The notes below the pieces were generated by a model, which saw only the letters and a program-made list of their open reading frames with translations, was not told where the DNA came from and did no database searches. Position numbers and translations under genes: made by a program. 64,000 bases of DNA from Leptospira fluminis (GTDB taxonomy: Bacteria; Spirochaetota; Leptospiria; Leptospirales; Leptospiraceae), in assembly GCF_004771275.1 (NCBI RefSeq), contig NZ_RQEV01000015.1, positions 62,001 to 126,000 of the forward strand, in the 5' to 3' direction. Of this stretch, positions 19,383-28,533 are shown piece by piece (the stretch's first letter is position 1; the number at the start of each line of letters is the position of its first letter).

Positions 19383-20216
19383 ATGCAAAGTCCGGCCGTC
19401 AAATCGATTCTTCGAAGCCATCTGAAAGTATTTCAGTATATTCTAATATTTATCGTTCCTTTTTTCGGAGTTTTTGCGGAAGGTCGGAGTTTTATTTATT
19501 ACATAGAATGGAAGGAAGTGAAAGGAAGTCGGGGATACATCGTGGAAGTCCGAGGCGCCGCACCTCCGCAAACCACGATTCTCGAAAAGAAAGTCCAGGA
19601 AAACGAGATCGAATTCAGATTGGAATCCGGATCCTACGAGTATAGGATAGCCGCTTTGAATCGTTTCGGAAAACCCTCCGCTTTTACTCCCTGGACGGGA
19701 TTTAAAGTGGAACAGGATAGACCTAAGGAGATCGCTTTGGCGGAAAAAGAAGCGGCTTCCAAGCCCAAGGTTTCCTCTCGGGTCTTCATACCGGGATGGG
19801 GGTTTTACCGAAACGGGGAGAAGTTGAAAGCGATGTCCGTCTGGGGAGGGTTAGCGGCACTGGCATTCCTAGGAAACGCGGAAAGAGAAGCCGGAAATCG
19901 CCTTGCTTCCGACCCGAAAAACGATCCGAAGATCATCGGCATACTGGGAATGCAGGCTTCTCCGTTAGTCGCAACGTATCTTTGGGAGGAAAGGTCCCAT
20001 CACAAATCCCAATACGATATGCACCAGAGAAACCAATTCGTTTTAGGAGGATTGGCACTCGTGACGGTGAGCTTTTCCCTTTGGTTCGAAAACCGCCTTC
20101 CTCCGAATCAGACGGTAACCCTAAAAGTCCGACCCGATACTCCTTTCGCGTTAACCTCCGTCGTAAGAGAAGGAATTGCAACCAAATGGGAGTTAGATTA
20201 TACTTGGAGGTTCTAA
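19383..20216 (+). CDS. Membrane protein with Fn3-like N-domain
   Basis: A 277-residue protein. A signal/anchor helix at about 15-33 leads to a short Fn3-like sandwich (about 35-115: YYIEWKEVKGSRGYIVEVRGA ... GSYEYRIAALNRFGKPS). A C-terminal membrane region follows, with PGWGFYRNGEKLKA, AALAFLGNAE and VLGGLALVTVSFSLWFENRL. The PGWG-xx-RNG entry resembles DUF5683-type membrane proteins. Function is unknown. It shares the edge-strand style of the preceding FecR protein and starts 9 bp after it, so the products may act together. Confidence 0.6.
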   Translation: MQSPAVKSILRSHLKVFQYILIFIVPFFGVFAEGRSFIYYIEWKEVKGSRGYIVEVRGAAPPQTTILEKKVQENEIEFRLESGSYEYRIAALNRFGKPSAFTPWTGFKVEQDRPKEIALAEKEAASKPKVSSRVFIPGWGFYRNGEKLKAMSVWGGLAALAFLGNAEREAGNRLASDPKNDPKIIGILGMQASPLVATYLWEERSHHKSQYDMHQRNQFVLGGLALVTVSFSLWFENRLPPNQTVTLKVRPDTPFALTSVVREGIATKWELDYTWRF

Positions 20217-20225
20217 AGTAGTCCC

Positions 20226-20861
20226 ATGAACGGAATCGGAAAAACTTTCGCAAAACTTCGTCTTTTCATTTTAGCATGCGCTATTACAAGTGCGTTTACC
20301 TTCTGCTCCAAACCGTTTCCGGAGGGGGAATCCTATTTGCTCTTAAGTTTGTTGCAGAGCGGTTCCTCGAATCCCCAGCTTTCCTACAAGTACGTATTCG
20401 TGACCTCTTCCACATCGCTCGGGAGTTTGGGCGGAGTCGCCGGAGCGGATTCGATTTGCTCAACGGCCAAGAGCGCTAGCGCTGCGAGTCTGCCCGGTTT
20501 GGGTTCGGAATACAATGCTCTCTTGGTGGGAACGGGGAGGGTTGCCGGAGGGGCAGGGTGGCCCTTAAAGTCCTCGACAACCTATTATCTGAATTATCCG
20601 AATCCTAGTCCCGTTTTTACCACCACTGCCGGCGCTCTTCCTGGCATTCCGTTGGCTCAGGCATTGCCAGGATCCACCGCATATTGGACGGGGCTTTCCG
20701 CAACGTGGACTACGGGAAGCACTTGCCTGAACTGGACGGACGGAACGTTTGCGAACACGGGCGATTACGGAAGCCCGGGGGTGACGAGTATGAATGCGTT
20801 TAACAATACGTTCGCAAACAACTGCAACACTGCCCAGGCTTTGCTCTGCGTGAGGCTTTAG
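20226..20861 (+). CDS. DUF1554-type lipoprotein
   Basis: A 211-residue exported lipoprotein. The signal segment ends in a short spirochaetal lipobox at about residue 27 (TSAFTFC-SK). The mature part has the DUF1554 pattern KYVFVTSSTSLGSLGGVAGADSICSTAKS ... WTGLSATWTTGSTCLNWTDGT ... NCNTAQALLCVRL, a C-type-lectin-like arrangement with paired cysteines. Such proteins are expanded in leptospires and presumed surface-exposed; ligand unknown. It is the last gene of the cyclase operon, and its stop overlaps that of the convergent response regulator by four bases. Confidence 0.8.
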   Translation: MNGIGKTFAKLRLFILACAITSAFTFCSKPFPEGESYLLLSLLQSGSSNPQLSYKYVFVTSSTSLGSLGGVAGADSICSTAKSASAASLPGLGSEYNALLVGTGRVAGGAGWPLKSSTTYYLNYPNPSPVFTTTAGALPGIPLAQALPGSTAYWTGLSATWTTGSTCLNWTDGTFANTGDYGSPGVTSMNAFNNTFANNCNTAQALLCVRL

Positions 20862-21532
20862 CTCTCCACGATTCCGGCCCGGATGGCGTAAACCACGAGG
20901 TCCGCGACCTTGTGCAGGTCCAATTTTTTCATGATGTTTGCCCGGTGAACTTTGACTGTGGCCGGGGAAATATGCAGTAACTTGCCGATTTTTTCGTTGG
21001 AGTTCCCTTCCGAAATCAGTTTTAGGATTTGGCGTTCCCGGTCCGAAAGTACGGAGAATATGGAAGGTCCTTCCTCCGATTGTTCCCCGCTTTTCTTTTT
21101 GTTCAATCCGGAGATTACTCTAGTCGCGATCCTAGGGCTGAGATAGGTCTCTTTGCGTCTTACCGCGTCGATGGCTCTTAGGAGGTCCTCGCCGGCGTCG
21201 TCTTTTAAGACGTAACCGTTGATGCCCAGGTCGACCAATTTTTGGATGTATTCCTCGTTATCGTGCCTGGAGAGAATGATGACTTGAATTTTGGGATAAT
21301 AGCGCTTGATTCCTTTTACGAGATCTATCCCGCTCACCCCGGGCATGGAAATGTCCGTAATCACGATATCGGGTTCCAGTTTTCCGATCTCGTCTAACGC
21401 CTGTTCTGCGCTTCCGTTTTCGCCGACGATCTCCAGATCCGCCTGTCCGGAAACGATCAGACGGAGCCCTTCCCGGAGTATCGCGTGATCGTCCACGAGA
21501 TAAAGTCTGCAAGTGGATGGTTGAGAGTTCAT
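20858..21532 (-). CDS. NarL/FixJ-type response regulator
   Basis: A 224-residue regulator with a receiver domain (1-120; phospho-acceptor D60 in IVITDISMPG, acidic pair in LVDDH, Lys in VLKDD). A LuxR-type helix-turn-helix domain follows (about 158-222; LSDRERQILKLISEGNSNEKIGKLL then SPATVKVHRANIMKKLDL). Phosphorylated NarL proteins bind DNA as dimers. Its ATG overlaps the upstream sensor kinase stop by four bases, so the pair is translationally coupled. Target genes are unknown. Confidence 0.93.
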   Translation of the reverse strand: MNSQPSTCRLYLVDDHAILREGLRLIVSGQADLEIVGENGSAEQALDEIGKLEPDIVITDISMPGVSGIDLVKGIKRYYPKIQVIILSRHDNEEYIQKLVDLGINGYVLKDDAGEDLLRAIDAVRRKETYLSPRIATRVISGLNKKKSGEQSEEGPSIFSVLSDRERQILKLISEGNSNEKIGKLLHISPATVKVHRANIMKKLDLHKVADLVVYAIRAGIVES

Positions 21533-22587
21533 ATTTTCTCCTTTGAACGTTGCTTTAGAGGAATTCGAAGCACATAAGTCGTACCTATACCGGGTGCCGA
21601 CTCCAGAAACAAGGTTCCGTTCAGATCTTCCACCCTGCGTCGGATATTCTCCAGTCCGAAACCTGTCGGTTTGATACGAGCCTCTTTCTCCCGGAAACCT
21701 TTTCCGTTGTCCTTCGTCGTGACCACCAGAGTATTCTTATCGGATACGATACGGAGTTCCACCTTATCGGCCTGGGCGTGCTTTAAAATATTCGCGCAGA
21801 TTTCCTGCAATATCCTGAATATCTGGTTTTGAACGATTTGCGGAATCTTTTCCGGTACTTTGAATTCGGTCTTTACTTTAATTTTCTGAAGAGGAAAGAT
21901 TCCGGTGGTCAAGGAAGTCAGAGCCGCCTCCAAACCCAATTCTTTTAACGCCGACGGTTGCAGGTTGGTATAAATTTCCCTCAATTCCTGACTTGCCCTG
22001 TCGATCAGGCTCAAACCGGATTTGAAGGAGTCGGCATGGTCCTTTGCGGATTTTTGGTACGCTTGAAAATGAAGTTTGGCGGCGAGGATCAATTGTCCTA
22101 CTCCGTCGTGAAGTTCCCTGGCCAATCGAGATCGTTCCTCTTCCTGGGAGGCGAGAACCTTCGTATGCAGATTGGCGACTTTCTTTTGCAGTTTCTTGTT
22201 CTGGCTGATGTCCTTCAGGATCATCCCTATGCTATTGCCGAACGGAAACGCCGTATAACCGTAGAATTTATTCCCCTTTCGAAACTCCTGGTTCTGCAAT
22301 TTGGTATGCCTGGATTTGTTCAGGTTTTCCTTCAGATTCTCTTCTTCTTTGGAATCCAGCTTCAGGATGGAAAATAGATCGGCGCCTATCATCACGGGTC
22401 GAATGCGGAATTCCTTTTGGAACGATGCGTTCGCAAAACGTACGGTATTATGTTTATCCAAGGCGACGATAGGGGAGATTTCTTCCACTAGAGAAAGAAA
22501 GTATACTAAAGCCTGCTCTGTGTCCGGATCTATGGAGAGACGCTTTAGATCTTTGGGTTTGAGGAGTCCCTTCGTCACGTAGATCAC
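21529..22587 (-). CDS. NarX/DesK-type sensor histidine kinase with PAS domain
   Basis: A 352-residue soluble kinase. A PAS-like domain covers about 28-125. A coiled stretch leads to the HisKA_3 dimerisation region with phospho-His H160 (RLARELHDGVGQLI). The ATPase domain shows NILKHAQADK, DNGKGF and GFGLENIRRRVEDLNG. No transmembrane helix is present, so the signal is cytoplasmic. It likely phosphorylates the coupled NarL regulator. The start is a GTG at 22587 with a weak upstream GGAG; an internal start is possible. Confidence 0.88.
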   Translation of the reverse strand: MIYVTKGLLKPKDLKRLSIDPDTEQALVYFLSLVEEISPIVALDKHNTVRFANASFQKEFRIRPVMIGADLFSILKLDSKEEENLKENLNKSRHTKLQNQEFRKGNKFYGYTAFPFGNSIGMILKDISQNKKLQKKVANLHTKVLASQEEERSRLARELHDGVGQLILAAKLHFQAYQKSAKDHADSFKSGLSLIDRASQELREIYTNLQPSALKELGLEAALTSLTTGIFPLQKIKVKTEFKVPEKIPQIVQNQIFRILQEICANILKHAQADKVELRIVSDKNTLVVTTKDNGKGFREKEARIKPTGFGLENIRRRVEDLNGTLFLESAPGIGTTYVLRIPLKQRSKEKI

Positions 22588-22689
22588 GTTAAAGCTACTC
22601 CGATCCGTGGGAAAGGAAAAAAAATCCCTCCCCCCGGCCGAAATGAGGGAAGGGGCGAAGGATGCTTAATACTCTTTTAGGAGTCCTTT

Positions 22690-23991
22690 TTATTGGGGAA
22701 CAGGATACACTTCCGATGTGTTCGGAGTTCTGTACCAGTCCAGATCGGCGGTACCCAAAGATTGGTACCATGGTTGGAATTGCGGATAGGAAATCCTGAT
22801 ATTTACGGTTTCGTAGGGCCATTTGAAATTGCCCGGAACGAGCAGAAACCATGGGAATCCTGTCCCATCCCTATACAAATCGGCACCGTTCGCGTCGAAA
22901 TATTTTCCCGCAGCATGAATTTCCTTATTCGTATTGATTACATGCAGATAGGTATCGAAAGGCGGCGCCCCCAAGTCCGTTGTGGAAATCGGAGAAGTCA
23001 AAATCACTTCCAAATTGGCGGTCTTTCCGATTTGGAACGTGTCGGTTTTTCTGGAATTCCAGGAGGGTATGGTGGTGGAACTGTTTCCCAATAGCTGCAA
23101 ATTCGTCAGAGTCGGTCCGGTTCCGGTCAACGTCTGTTCCACTGTAGTGCCGTCGTAGCCGAGCTGAGTCAGGGTATAAGAGCCGACGTTTGCCGCAGTA
23201 GGTAGACCGAAATGAAGCGTATGGCTATAACTCGCGCCTTTAGCCACATGCGTAAAATATCCGCGCACTCTGGCGACTCCACCGTGCGCGTTCAGGTCCT
23301 CTTCAAAATGGGCTCGGACCACATAATCGTTGAAATCCGAATCCCCTTCTTTTGGAAACAAATCCTCGAAAGCGATCGAATAGTAGTTTTCGGCGGGAAT
23401 TCGCACGATAAAAGCACGTGTCGGGTCGGTGGGATAAGCGTCATTCACGTCGGGTACGCCGTCTCCATCGGTATCTATCAATAAGGTTTCCACCGCGGTA
23501 AAGGAAATGGAAATCCTGCGATCTATGACGGACACCTGGGCGATATTGATATCCACATCGTAAAATTTTCCGTAAGCCTGCACCTGCATGTGAACCGTTT
23601 TCGTGTCCCCATCCACGGTAAAACTCCCCGTAACTTGTCCGCTTGTATTCGTGTACGCAGTAAACACGGATCGATAATTCGCCGCACCGGGAGTAGCGGA
23701 AGGAATCGTGAGCTGTACTAGACTTCCGTTGACCGGCGCTACCGGGTCTATCACTTGAACGTTAACGTTCAAAGTTCGAGTCGTGTCGAATGCGAAATCG
23801 ACGGGAGCGGAGGTATCCTGGACCGACACATTGAAATCGGTCGTACCGGTAGGTGCCGGAGCTGGAGTTCCGCCTTGCGCAAGACTTGCAAGCCAAGCGT
23901 AATTCGGATCCTGAGAAGAAGTACATCCCGCGAGAGATAGAATCCCCGAAAGCAACCAGACGAGGGCAGATGTATTTTTGAAGTCGGCCAT
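22690..23991 (-). CDS. LruC-domain lipoprotein
   Basis: A 433-residue exported lipoprotein. The signal segment ends in lipobox LSLAGC (Cys near residue 23). Residues 50-160 form an Ig-like domain (NVNVQVIDPVAPVNGSLVQLTI ... YTNTSGQVTGSFTVDG). A calcium-site-like DTDGDGVPDVNDAYPTDPTRAF follows. The LruC domain (about 195-420) then begins IAFEDLFPKEGDSDFNDYVV. LruC is known from L. interrogans as a uveitis-associated antigen; whether this is the orthologue or a paralogue cannot be told here. ATG 23991 was chosen over an upstream TTG. Confidence 0.82.
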   Translation of the reverse strand: MADFKNTSALVWLLSGILSLAGCTSSQDPNYAWLASLAQGGTPAPAPTGTTDFNVSVQDTSAPVDFAFDTTRTLNVNVQVIDPVAPVNGSLVQLTIPSATPGAANYRSVFTAYTNTSGQVTGSFTVDGDTKTVHMQVQAYGKFYDVDINIAQVSVIDRRISISFTAVETLLIDTDGDGVPDVNDAYPTDPTRAFIVRIPAENYYSIAFEDLFPKEGDSDFNDYVVRAHFEEDLNAHGGVARVRGYFTHVAKGASYSHTLHFGLPTAANVGSYTLTQLGYDGTTVEQTLTGTGPTLTNLQLLGNSSTTIPSWNSRKTDTFQIGKTANLEVILTSPISTTDLGAPPFDTYLHVINTNKEIHAAGKYFDANGADLYRDGTGFPWFLLVPGNFKWPYETVNIRISYPQFQPWYQSLGTADLDWYRTPNTSEVYPVPQ

Positions 23992-24181
23992 TGAATGAAA
24001 TCCCAAAACGACTTCATTATCGTTATTGGAGTGCGGACTGACAATATGCCAGAAGGTATAATTTTCCGATTCTTTCGGACCAAGACGAATCCGAATTCTC
24101 TCTCACATAAGTGCCGACTTAATGGCACCGATTGGAAATATTTTATAGATTAGAATATCTCTAAGGGATCCGTCGTACGAT

Positions 24182-25705
24182 TTATGACGACGCTTCAAAA
24201 CTTTCCAAGGACTTGGTTCGGAAGGAATGGAAGTCTCCCGACGTAAAGAATTTACAGAACTTAAGGACTTCTTCCGGGATTTCGGAATACTTTGCCTCTT
24301 CGTTATTGATCTTGATCATCGTGTCCGCGAGATAAATCGGGAATATGATTTCTTTGTACTGTTCATCCACCAACAAAGGACGGTGGTGGTATTCCATGGT
24401 CTTGGAATACAATTCGGGGAAATTCCATTTTTCGGCGATCAAGGCGCCGATCTTCGTGTGGGTGATTCCGAAGGCGGCTTCCTCCAACGAAATCGCCGAT
24501 GCGATCTCTTTGGATGCGGAATAGTTCTGGATTTTACTCATCTTTCCTGATTCGAGGGAAAGCAGAATGATCTCTCCGATATCGTGCAGCAATGCGGCCG
24601 ACATCAGATTGCTGACCGTGTCTTTCTGCATGCCCATACGTTGCGCAATTAATTTACAGTAATAAGCGCATTGGTTGGATTTCTCCCAGATAGCGAGGAA
24701 AGCGGGAAATTTCTCCTCCAGAATCTGTTTCGTTCCCAAGGAATACAGGAGCGCCTGCAATTCCTTCAGGCCGATCAACTGGATGGCTCTATCCAAGGAC
24801 TCCACCTTTCCACCTCTACGGAAGGCGGCGGAATTTGCGAGCTTGAGTATGTTTGCCGAAAGCGCCACGTCCCTCTTAATCATCTCCGCAATTTGAGCGA
24901 TGCTGGAATTCGGCTTATCGATCGTGGTTTGGATGTCTTGGATCGCCTTCGGAAATGTCGGAAGTTGGTCCACTTGTCCGATGATTTCTTCCGTTTTTTG
25001 GAGCTGGATGTTTTCCTTTTGGATCCGGATCGGAATATCTATGATTACGGAAGTATTGTTGCCCTGACTTTCCACACGATACGAACTGCCGCCCAATCCG
25101 TCGTTCTTCAACATCATGAGGGTCATGATCAAACCCAATCCTGCTCCCTCAGTCTCGTCCCCCTTTTCCATAAAAGCTTCCGCGAGATCGTTATAAGACT
25201 TCGCCTTTTCTATCCTTTGGTTGATCCTGTCCACCTCTTCGGGGCTCAATTTCACGTTGTTCATAACGCGGATACGGATGGCGTCTTTGTTATGGATGAA
25301 GGAAACCAACACCACATAGTTGTTTTTGAAGAGTAGGTCCTCGTACTTTTCCTTGTTGTCCAGATAGGATTTTTTGAATCCGGTAATTTTATTTTTGTAA
25401 ACCAGCGGATTTTGGATGTCCGCTTGTAGTTCGCGGAAGTAGATTCTTTTGACGTTCGCTTTGATCGTATTCGTGACGGTCTCCTTTAGGGCCGCCAACA
25501 CGGAGTCCCGTACATATATGATGTCCAGGTGCAATAGGTATCTGTCCAAGGTGCGGGAAAGAACGTTATTTACGTTTTCTGTTAAATTGTGGAACTTAAA
25601 ATGAAACGGAAGATTTTCCTCGATCGGCTGATTTAAATCCTTGAGATTGCTGAAGATGCCGTAATCGGTGTGATGAAATAATTCTAGGGTTTTTCCCTGG
25701 CTCAT
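24182..25705 (-). CDS. HDOD-domain signalling protein with N-terminal GHKL-like domain
   Basis: A 507-residue cytoplasmic protein. Residues about 45-235 look like a degenerate GHKL ATPase module: [17 protein letters not shown] in the N-box position and [21 protein letters not shown] in the G-box position. The HDOD domain (about 245-445) carries [37 protein letters not shown] and [23 protein letters not shown] proteins act in regulatory scaffolding; an HD-like His-Asp is kept but other metal residues are uncertain. The fusion suggests ATP-dependent or partner-switching control of the HDOD module, which is inference. Confidence 0.8.
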   Translation of the reverse strand: MSQGKTLELFHHTDYGIFSNLKDLNQPIEENLPFHFKFHNLTENVNNVLSRTLDRYLLHLDIIYVRDSVLAALKETVTNTIKANVKRIYFRELQADIQNPLVYKNKITGFKKSYLDNKEKYEDLLFKNNYVVLVSFIHNKDAIRIRVMNNVKLSPEEVDRINQRIEKAKSYNDLAEAFMEKGDETEGAGLGLIMTLMMLKNDGLGGSSYRVESQGNNTSVIIDIPIRIQKENIQLQKTEEIIGQVDQLPTFPKAIQDIQTTIDKPNSSIAQIAEMIKRDVALSANILKLANSAAFRRGGKVESLDRAIQLIGLKELQALLYSLGTKQILEEKFPAFLAIWEKSNQCAYYCKLIAQRMGMQKDTVSNLMSAALLHDIGEIILLSLESGKMSKIQNYSASKEIASAISLEEAAFGITHTKIGALIAEKWNFPELYSKTMEYHHRPLLVDEQYKEIIFPIYLADTMIKINNEEAKYSEIPEEVLKFCKFFTSGDFHSFRTKSLESFEASS

Positions 25706-26092
25706 ATATTATAACTCTGGAAAACGGTTTCGTTCTTTGTCAAGATTTAGCGTCACGGATTATGTTAAAAGTAATTCGTTGCTAAGCGAATTATACGAAG
25801 AAAATACTCGTATTCCACGGGTTTTGAGACAAAATATTAGTGCCTTGCACAAGAAAATTCCGATTCCTCATTTCCCTTTGCCTTCGGGGAATCTCCGACC
25901 TGAATTTAGGACATTTTTTTCAGAAACCATATCGAACGATGTTTGGTATGTGGAATCTTCTGATTTTTCCTTACGGAATGATCATTCAATAAAAAGGTTG
26001 CTTCTTCTTCCGGAATTTGGTTCTATAATACCCTGGTCCCTCGACTCGTACCCAAAATAGACGGGACCACCCTGACCCAAGGAGCGCTTTTC
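25706..26092. other. Intergenic region upstream of aldehyde dehydrogenase
   Basis: 387 bp between the divergent HDOD and aldehyde dehydrogenase genes. It is more AT-rich than the flanks. A 107-codon TTG-started open frame lies in it (25737-26060) but has no ribosome-binding site or recognisable protein. An AAGGAG site just before 26093 serves the dehydrogenase. Confidence 0.5.
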
Positions 26093-27574
26093 ATGTCGAC
26101 CACAGCAACCCGCCCAGCCACTGCGCCGCCGGTAACCGGTACCGCATCGTTTCCCACCTCCGATCCGAAGGAAATGGAAAGAATTTTCCAACTTCAAAAG
26201 AAGCATTTTCACCAGGTTCTGAAGCTGACCAAGCCGAAGGACAGAATCCAAAGGCTGAAGAAGTTGAAGGCTTCCGTGGAAAGATTGACTCCGGAAATCA
26301 AAGAAGCCCTGCAGAAGGATTTCCGAAAAGCTCCGCACGAGACGGACCTTACGGAAATTATGCCCACCATCGGCGAGTTGAATGATGCGATCCGAAACGT
26401 AAAAACTTGGATGAGACCGATTCGTGTAAAAACTCCCGTATCCCTTTTCGGAGCCACTAGCAAAGTGATCTATGAGCCGAAAGGAGTGACCTTGGTCATC
26501 TCTCCTTGGAATTATCCTTTTTATTTGGCTCTCGCTCCCTTGGTAGCGGCCATTGCGGCCGGAAACACGGCGATCCTAAAACCTTCCGAATTCACTCCTG
26601 AAACCTCTAAAGTGCTGGTAAGGCTCGTAAAGGAAACCTTTCCTGAAACCGAAGTTGCGGTTTTCGAAGGTGACCACACCGTTTCTACCGCTCTGATGGA
26701 TCTCCCTTTCGATCATATCTTCTTTACGGGTAGTACTCACGTGGGTAAGATCGTGATGGCTGCGGCCGCAAAACACCTTTCCACCGTCACCTTAGAACTC
26801 GGCGGCAAATCTCCGGCGATCATCGTGCCGGGAGCGGATTTAAAGAAAGCCGCCAAGAAACTCATGTGGGGAAAGATCATGAACGCCGGGCAGACTTGCG
26901 TTGCACCGGATTATCTTCTTCTTCCGGAAGGTAAGGCGGACGAATTCGTAAAATATGCGAAGGAGATCGTCTCGGATTTTTACGGCAAGGGCGAAGATTC
27001 CATCAAACAGAACCAGGACTATTGCCGCCTAGTGAACCAACGGAATTTCCAAAGGGTATCCGGATACATTCATGAAGCGGTGGAAAAAGGGGCGAAATTG
27101 GCCATGGGAGGAGAAACGGATTCCGCTCAGAATTATATTTCTCCGACCTTGCTCACGGATGTTCCCGAGAACTCCCGTATCATGGAGGACGAAATTTTCG
27201 GGCCGGTCATGCCAATCCTCACATACAAGACTTTGGACGACGCTATCGGAAAAGTGATTTCCAGGCCGAAGCCCTTGGCTCTGTACGTATTCGGAAAAAA
27301 TAATAAAGCGATTTCCAAAGTGCTCAAGGAGACCTCTTCCGGGGGAGCTGCGATCAACGAAGTGATCGTTCACCTCGTCAATCCGCACCTTCCTTTCGGC
27401 GGAATCAACCATTCGGGACACGGGAGTTATCACGGATGGTGGGGATTTAAGACGTTCTCCCACGAGAAGTCCGTATTCAAACAGGCTCCTCTCGCTTCCA
27501 TAGAAATGCTCTATCCGCCCTATACCGGCTTCGTGGATAGAATGATCCAGCTCACCAAAAAATTCTTCGTTTAA
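26093..27574 (+). CDS. Aldehyde dehydrogenase, ALDH3-like
   Basis: A 493-residue NAD(P)-dependent enzyme that oxidises aldehydes to acids. Motifs: [29 protein letters not shown] (cofactor binding), [12 protein letters not shown], general-base [10 protein letters not shown], and catalytic C269 in [22 protein letters not shown] and [15 protein letters not shown] follow. The C-terminal [20 protein letters not shown] resembles class 3 fatty-aldehyde or coniferyl-aldehyde enzymes, so a long-chain or aromatic aldehyde is likely. The N-terminal 20 residues are Ala/Thr/Pro-rich. A strong ribosome-binding site (AAGGAG) precedes the ATG. A terminator follows. Confidence 0.92.
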   Translation: MSTTATRPATAPPVTGTASFPTSDPKEMERIFQLQKKHFHQVLKLTKPKDRIQRLKKLKASVERLTPEIKEALQKDFRKAPHETDLTEIMPTIGELNDAIRNVKTWMRPIRVKTPVSLFGATSKVIYEPKGVTLVISPWNYPFYLALAPLVAAIAAGNTAILKPSEFTPETSKVLVRLVKETFPETEVAVFEGDHTVSTALMDLPFDHIFFTGSTHVGKIVMAAAAKHLSTVTLELGGKSPAIIVPGADLKKAAKKLMWGKIMNAGQTCVAPDYLLLPEGKADEFVKYAKEIVSDFYGKGEDSIKQNQDYCRLVNQRNFQRVSGYIHEAVEKGAKLAMGGETDSAQNYISPTLLTDVPENSRIMEDEIFGPVMPILTYKTLDDAIGKVISRPKPLALYVFGKNNKAISKVLKETSSGGAAINEVIVHLVNPHLPFGGINHSGHGSYHGWWGFKTFSHEKSVFKQAPLASIEMLYPPYTGFVDRMIQLTKKFFV

Positions 27575-27597
27575 GCGGAAACGTTCATCGAAGAAAC

Positions 27598-27634
27598 GGC
27601 CCCCTTCCGGAAACGGAAGGCGGGCTTTTTTATT
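27598..27634 (+). terminator. Rho-independent terminator after aldehyde dehydrogenase
   Basis: GCCCCCTTCCG-GAAA-CGGAAGGCGGGC forms a long GC-rich hairpin with a GAAA tetraloop, followed by TTTTTTATTTT. It sits 24 bp after the dehydrogenase stop. Confidence 0.9.
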
Positions 27635-27666
27635 TTCCGTACGCTAAGGGCGACGGGAAAGGGAAT

Positions 27667-28182
27667 TTACAGTAGCTTCTTAGCTTCCGAAATTGCCGCC
27701 TCATAATTGGGTTCGCTTGCTATTTCGGGAACCAATTCCGCATAACGGACAGTGTCGTTCTGATCCACTACGAAGACTGCCCGGGCCGAAAGACCTTTCA
27801 GGCCGCCGTCGGCGATATGCGTCCCGTAGGCCTTAGAAAAGGAAAAGTCTCGGAATTGGGAAAGAGTGACCAAATTCGGGGATTCGATTCCCTCCGTAGT
27901 GCAGAATCGATTCATCGCAAAGGGAAGATCTCCCGAAACGACGACCGTAACGATCCCGTCCATTTTTGCAGCCCTTTCGTGGAACTTTTTCGTTTCCAGA
28001 GCGCAGACGGAAGTATCGAGGCTAGGAACGCCTACCAGGATTTTCACTTTTTTGCCGAAATCCTTGAGGCTTTTCGGACTTAAGTCCTTTCCGATTCCGA
28101 CGAAATCCGGAGCCTTATCTCCTACCTTTGCCAAAGATCCTTCCAGCGGGACCGGGTTTCCTTTCAGTGTGACGTTTGCCAT
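27667..28182 (-). CDS. tpx: Thiol peroxidase (atypical 2-Cys peroxiredoxin)
   Basis: Tpx reduces hydrogen and lipid peroxides using thioredoxin. The 171-residue protein has the peroxidatic motif VPSLDTSVC with C60 and the resolving C94 (RFCTTEGI), spaced as in the Tpx class. [29 protein letters not shown] is also typical. ATG 28182 has an AAGGA site about nine bases upstream; 21 upstream in-frame codons are unrelated. Divergent from the ilvB leader region. Confidence 0.95.
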   Translation of the reverse strand: MANVTLKGNPVPLEGSLAKVGDKAPDFVGIGKDLSPKSLKDFGKKVKILVGVPSLDTSVCALETKKFHERAAKMDGIVTVVVSGDLPFAMNRFCTTEGIESPNLVTLSQFRDFSFSKAYGTHIADGGLKGLSARAVFVVDQNDTVRYAELVPEIASEPNYEAAISEAKKLL

Positions 28183-28260
28183 AAGTTTTTTCCTTAGCTG
28201 ATTAGACTTCGGTACTCGGGAAGAAGTGCCGGTGTCTGAGGACATATTTTAAATAGTAAG

Positions 28261-28285
28261 GTTCTTGCAGCAAAAAGTTCTTGCA
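28261..28285. repeat. Direct repeat GTTCTTGCA in the tpx-ilvB promoter region
   Basis: GTTCTTGCA occurs at 28261-28269 and 28277-28285, a 16-bp period. The copies contain -35-like TTGCAG/TTGCAT hexamers, and TAGAAT at 28290-28295 could be a -10. It may be a regulator site or promoter for the ilvB leader transcript. Function not established. Confidence 0.35.
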
Positions 28286-28345
28286 TTTTTAGAATCAATT
28301 GATTGGAATAGGTCCAGGTCGAAAGTACGACCATATCAACGAAAG

Positions 28346-28441
28346 ATGATGAACTTCGGACAACAGTCTAGCTTAACCCTTTGGGTGGTCCTCTGGACGG
28401 TGGTAGTGGAAATGCTACCAGGGCAGGGCTTTACGCCGTAG
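28346..28441 (+). CDS. Putative ilvB leader peptide (Val/Leu-rich)
   Basis: A 31-codon frame ATGATG...TAG whose residues 10-24 read LTLWVVLWTVVVEML. It has five Val and four Leu codons in 15 positions, no Ile, and ends before a terminator upstream of the acetolactate synthase gene. Such leader peptides are control elements in ribosome-mediated attenuation: stalling at charged-tRNA-limited codons opens an antiterminator. The E. coli ilvB leader is likewise Val/Leu-rich. The ribosome-binding site is weak (GAAAG touching the start). The peptide itself probably has no function. Confidence 0.7.
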   Translation: MMNFGQQSSLTLWVVLWTVVVEMLPGQGFTP

Positions 28442-28507
28442 GGATCCATTCGCAAGCAGTAATCTTCGAAAAAGCCCCCCTCGGCTAAAGCCCTGGGGGG
28501 CTTTTTT
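28402..28507 (+). promoter_or_regulatory. ilvB attenuator: pause hairpin, antiterminator and terminator
   Basis: Three elements are visible. A hairpin GGTAG/CTACC lies at 28402-28419 inside the leader frame. The terminator (28469-28507) pairs AAAAAGCCCCCC with GGGGGGCTTTTTT. The antiterminator strand at 28424-28438 (CAGGGCTTTACGCCG) pairs with 28482-28495 (CGGCTAAAGCCCTG) over 14 bp with one bulged C, which would disrupt the terminator's 3' half. A ribosome finishing at the leader stop (28439-28441) would cover 28424-28438 and favour termination. Confidence 0.75.
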
Positions 28508-28533
28508 ATTTTATTCCAGGATTTGAGGACACG

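Noticed and set aside
25737..26060. 107-codon open frame between the HDOD and aldehyde dehydrogenase genes
   Set aside because: It needs a TTG start, lacks a ribosome-binding site, lies in an AT-rich promoter region and resembles no protein family.
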